From NCBI RefSeq assembly GCF_008254045.1, contig NZ_CP042425.1:1488001-1552000 (forward strand): 64,000 bases of DNA. The letters run 5' to 3'. Positions 62,382 to 64,000 of the stretch are shown piece by piece. Numbering within the stretch: the first letter of the stretch is position 1; each line of letters begins with the position of its first letter. The DNA comes from Limnoglobus roseus. GTDB lineage: Bacteria > Planctomycetota > Planctomycetia > Gemmatales > Gemmataceae. Both the position numbers and the translations under genes were made by a program. The notes below the pieces were generated by a model. The model saw only the letters and a program-made list of their open reading frames with translations, had not been told where the DNA came from and made no database searches.

Positions 62382-63178
62382 CTAACTGTTGTCCGTCGGG
62401 GCGTCGTCACTCGTCGTCGCGGCTTCGCTGCTGCCGGTTTCGCCAGCGTCGGTTGGGCTTTCCCACAAATCCTCGACCCAATCGGGGGCGGCCGAATCGC
62501 TGTCGTAGCTCTCGCCGAGTTCCCAGCCGGCAACGTCGGGGAAGGTGTCGGCCACCGTTTCCAGTTGGTCCATCGTCAACTCTTCGACCTTCTGCCGTGG
62601 ATCGAGGCCGGTCTTTTCGATCACCCTGTCCGCGGCCTTCGGCCCCGCTTCCGGCGGCAGTTGTTGCCGGAGGGCGTCTTCAAGCGTGTGGTTCGGGTAC
62701 TCGTTGCGAAGGTAGTCCACCATCGCGACGCGGCCGGATTCCTCGTCCGAGAAGATCGCGTACTCGCCGTCACAGCCGGACGCGCCGTACACCGCGACAG
62801 GCGGTCGTTGCAACGGATGTACCCGGGGTTGTTGTTCCGCCAGCCGACGGACCCGCCGACGCGGGCGTTGTTGCCGTAGGCGACGTACTGCTCGCCGCCG
62901 CCGTGCCGCCCGACCTTCGGCTTCACCGGCGGAGGGTTGTATTTGTCGATGAAATCGCGCTCGATCTGCCAGGCGTGTTCCAGCGTGCGGGCCTGCCGCG
63001 CCCGGCGGGAGGCGTCCCGGGCCGCGTCCGCCCCGGCGGTGTCCCCGGCGTTCCGGCAGCGGTCGCCGAAGGCGTCGATGCGGTCGGCCACGTCCTCGAC
63101 GGTTTCGCCGTCGGTGGTGGCCGTCGTTTGAGGTTGGCCGCCGAAGAGCCAGTTGAGCAACCATCGGAAGAAGCCCAT
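62382..63178 (-). pseudogene. Frameshifted phage-like gene with WRNNNPG motif
   Basis: The first frame from 63178 (MGFFRWLLNWLFGGQPQTTA) continues to SVGWRNNNPGYIRCNDR and then fails; the second frame, starting near 62810, continues with PVAVYGASGCDGEYAIFSDE, SGRVAMVDYLRNEYPNHTLE and runs to a stop at 62382. One missing base at about 62805-62812 would restore a single 265-residue protein. WRNNNPG...AIF.DEE.G belongs to a family found in phage or Rhs/VgrG-type tail proteins. A sequencing error is possible. The N-terminus is a membrane-associated stretch. Confidence 0.7.
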
Positions 63179-63188
63179 GATTCTCTCC

Positions 63189-64000
63189 TTACAGTCCGTC
63201 TTCCCGCCGGTGGCCGAAGTAGTCGCTCGCCCAGCGGTGCAGTGCCGGCTTGCGACTGCTCCACTCCCAACAGCCGGCCGGGCCGATCCGCACGTCGGCG
63301 GCCGGGTCGAAGCCGAAGGCGGCCAACTCCTGGTTGCGGAGGACGTACCGACGGTCGGCCGTTTCGCCGTGCCACAGGTGCAGGACTGTGCCCGGCACGC
63401 AGCCGAGTTTCGCTCGCACGTCGCGGTACTGTCGTTTGGCCCAGGCGGCGAAGAACTCGCGGTGACGGTTGTTGCTGCCAATAATGCGCTGAACGCACGG
63501 CGATGTCCAGTCCCCACAGAGGGCGTGGGCCATCATGTGGTCGCCACTGCCGGCGATGCAGGCGTCGTACAGGCCGTGCGCGTCCAGCCACTCGCGGCGG
63601 GCCGCCCACGCGAACCCGGTGTGCCCGTGCGCCGCGAAGTCGCCCTTGAGCAACTGATGCGGACGCTTCCGGTAGACCGCGGCGAAGCTCTCCCAGATGT
63701 CGCCCTCGCCGGTGTAACTCGCGTGGTCCCGCGGCAGCCGGACGGCCCGGTCGAAGAGTTGCACCACCGGGAACTCGTCGAGTAGTCTCACGGCCTCGGC
63801 CGCCCAGTCGGGGCGTTCGAAGAGAATGTCGCCGTCGAGCCACGCGACCTTCCGGCACTCCCGCGGCAATCGGGCAACGGCCGCGTTCAACAGCCGCTCC
63901 TTCTGCCACATCAGGTCGCGGGCACGCACTTGCCACACGTTCGGCGATGGGGGCAACTCGAACGCCGCGTCTCCGAAGGCACACTCGATGGTGACGAGAT
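63189..64000 (-). CDS. Glycosyltransferase-like protein (N-terminus beyond window)
   Basis: The frame runs from a stop at 63189 to the window edge without interruption. The visible 269 residues include KVAWLDGDILFERPDWAAEA (a D-x-D type motif), GEGDIWESFAAVYRKRPHQL, GHTGFAWAARREWLDAHGLY and AGSGDHMMAHALCGDW. That order (sugar-nucleotide D-x-D, then the acceptor-side ED/GD motif) fits a GT-A glycosyltransferase of unknown specificity. It is 10 bases upstream of the frameshifted gene and is probably co-transcribed with it. Confidence 0.6.
   Translation of the reverse strand, partial: LVTIECAFGDAAFELPPSPNVWQVRARDLMWQKERLLNAAVARLPRECRKVAWLDGDILFERPDWAAEAVRLLDEFPVVQLFDRAVRLPRDHASYTGEGDIWESFAAVYRKRPHQLLKGDFAAHGHTGFAWAARREWLDAHGLYDACIAGSGDHMMAHALCGDWTSPCVQRIIGSNNRHREFFAAWAKRQYRDVRAKLGCVPGTVLHLWHGETADRRYVLRNQELAAFGFDPAADVRIGPAGCWEWSSRKPALHRWASDYFGHRREDGL

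Overview
The window is high-GC DNA with the gene content of a planctomycete of the Gemmata type. The evidence is two adjacent DUF1501 proteins with Tat-like leaders, YiiX-like and YdjY-like proteins, several secreted TPR proteins, an unusual sigma-70-like factor, many 'hypothetical plus lipoprotein' pairs, and a high density of dispersed palindromic repeats. The assignment is an inference from gene families, not from a marker gene. No rRNA, tRNA or CRISPR array was seen.

Layout. 1-2451: edge of a prophage or phage-derived island (HK97-type major capsid protein, cut by the window edge, and an S49 head-maturation protease). 2510-7848: mixed chromosomal genes (papain-like hydrolase, class C beta-lactamase-fold hydrolase, GNAT, ankyrin protein, csrA, prmC). 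7942-8826: a complete IS5-family element with a -1 frameshift site, 16-bp ends and a CTAG target duplication. 9317-15715: purM, a sigma factor, an MCE/OmpA-like fusion, a CNNM/CorC protein, a secreted TPR protein and a DUF2007 protein. 15894-19980: a branched-chain-type 2-oxoacid dehydrogenase operon (E1alpha, E1beta, E2), interrupted between E1alpha and E1beta by a four-helix-bundle (S23/IVP) gene lying inside a perfect 18-bp inverted repeat. 20002-30325: mnmE, two DUF1501 genes, leuD, an FHA-GAF-sigma54 activator and small membrane proteins. 30376-32527: two mcsA-like genes and mcsB. 33317-36126: a secretin with a downstream TPR lipoprotein. 36362-39549: a three-gene set around a MamK-like actin. 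40300-45347: lactate permease, a REP-associated tyrosine transposase with long inverted arms, a TIGR04222 protein and trmL. 45475-49010: ftsK and an alpha/beta hydrolase. 49046-54026: a six-gene type II fatty-acid/polyketide-like cluster. 54369-60631: a 28-residue basic protein, an SDR, secreted proteins, an EF-hand protein, aroA-truA and asd. 60799-64000: a large TPR protein, a frameshifted phage-like gene and a partial glycosyltransferase-like gene.

The most interesting points are: (1) the four-helix-bundle element that supplies the stop codon of E1alpha and its own start and stop from its inverted repeats; (2) the lipid-like cluster, in which one ketosynthase is intact (C181, H321, H358) and its partner has lost all three catalytic residues, as in a chain-length factor; (3) the REP-transposase unit, whose arms share a GGCGTAAGCC-type core with palindromes elsewhere in the window; (4) a MamK-like filament gene in an apparently non-magnetosome context; and (5) very short ORFs with strong ribosome-binding sites.
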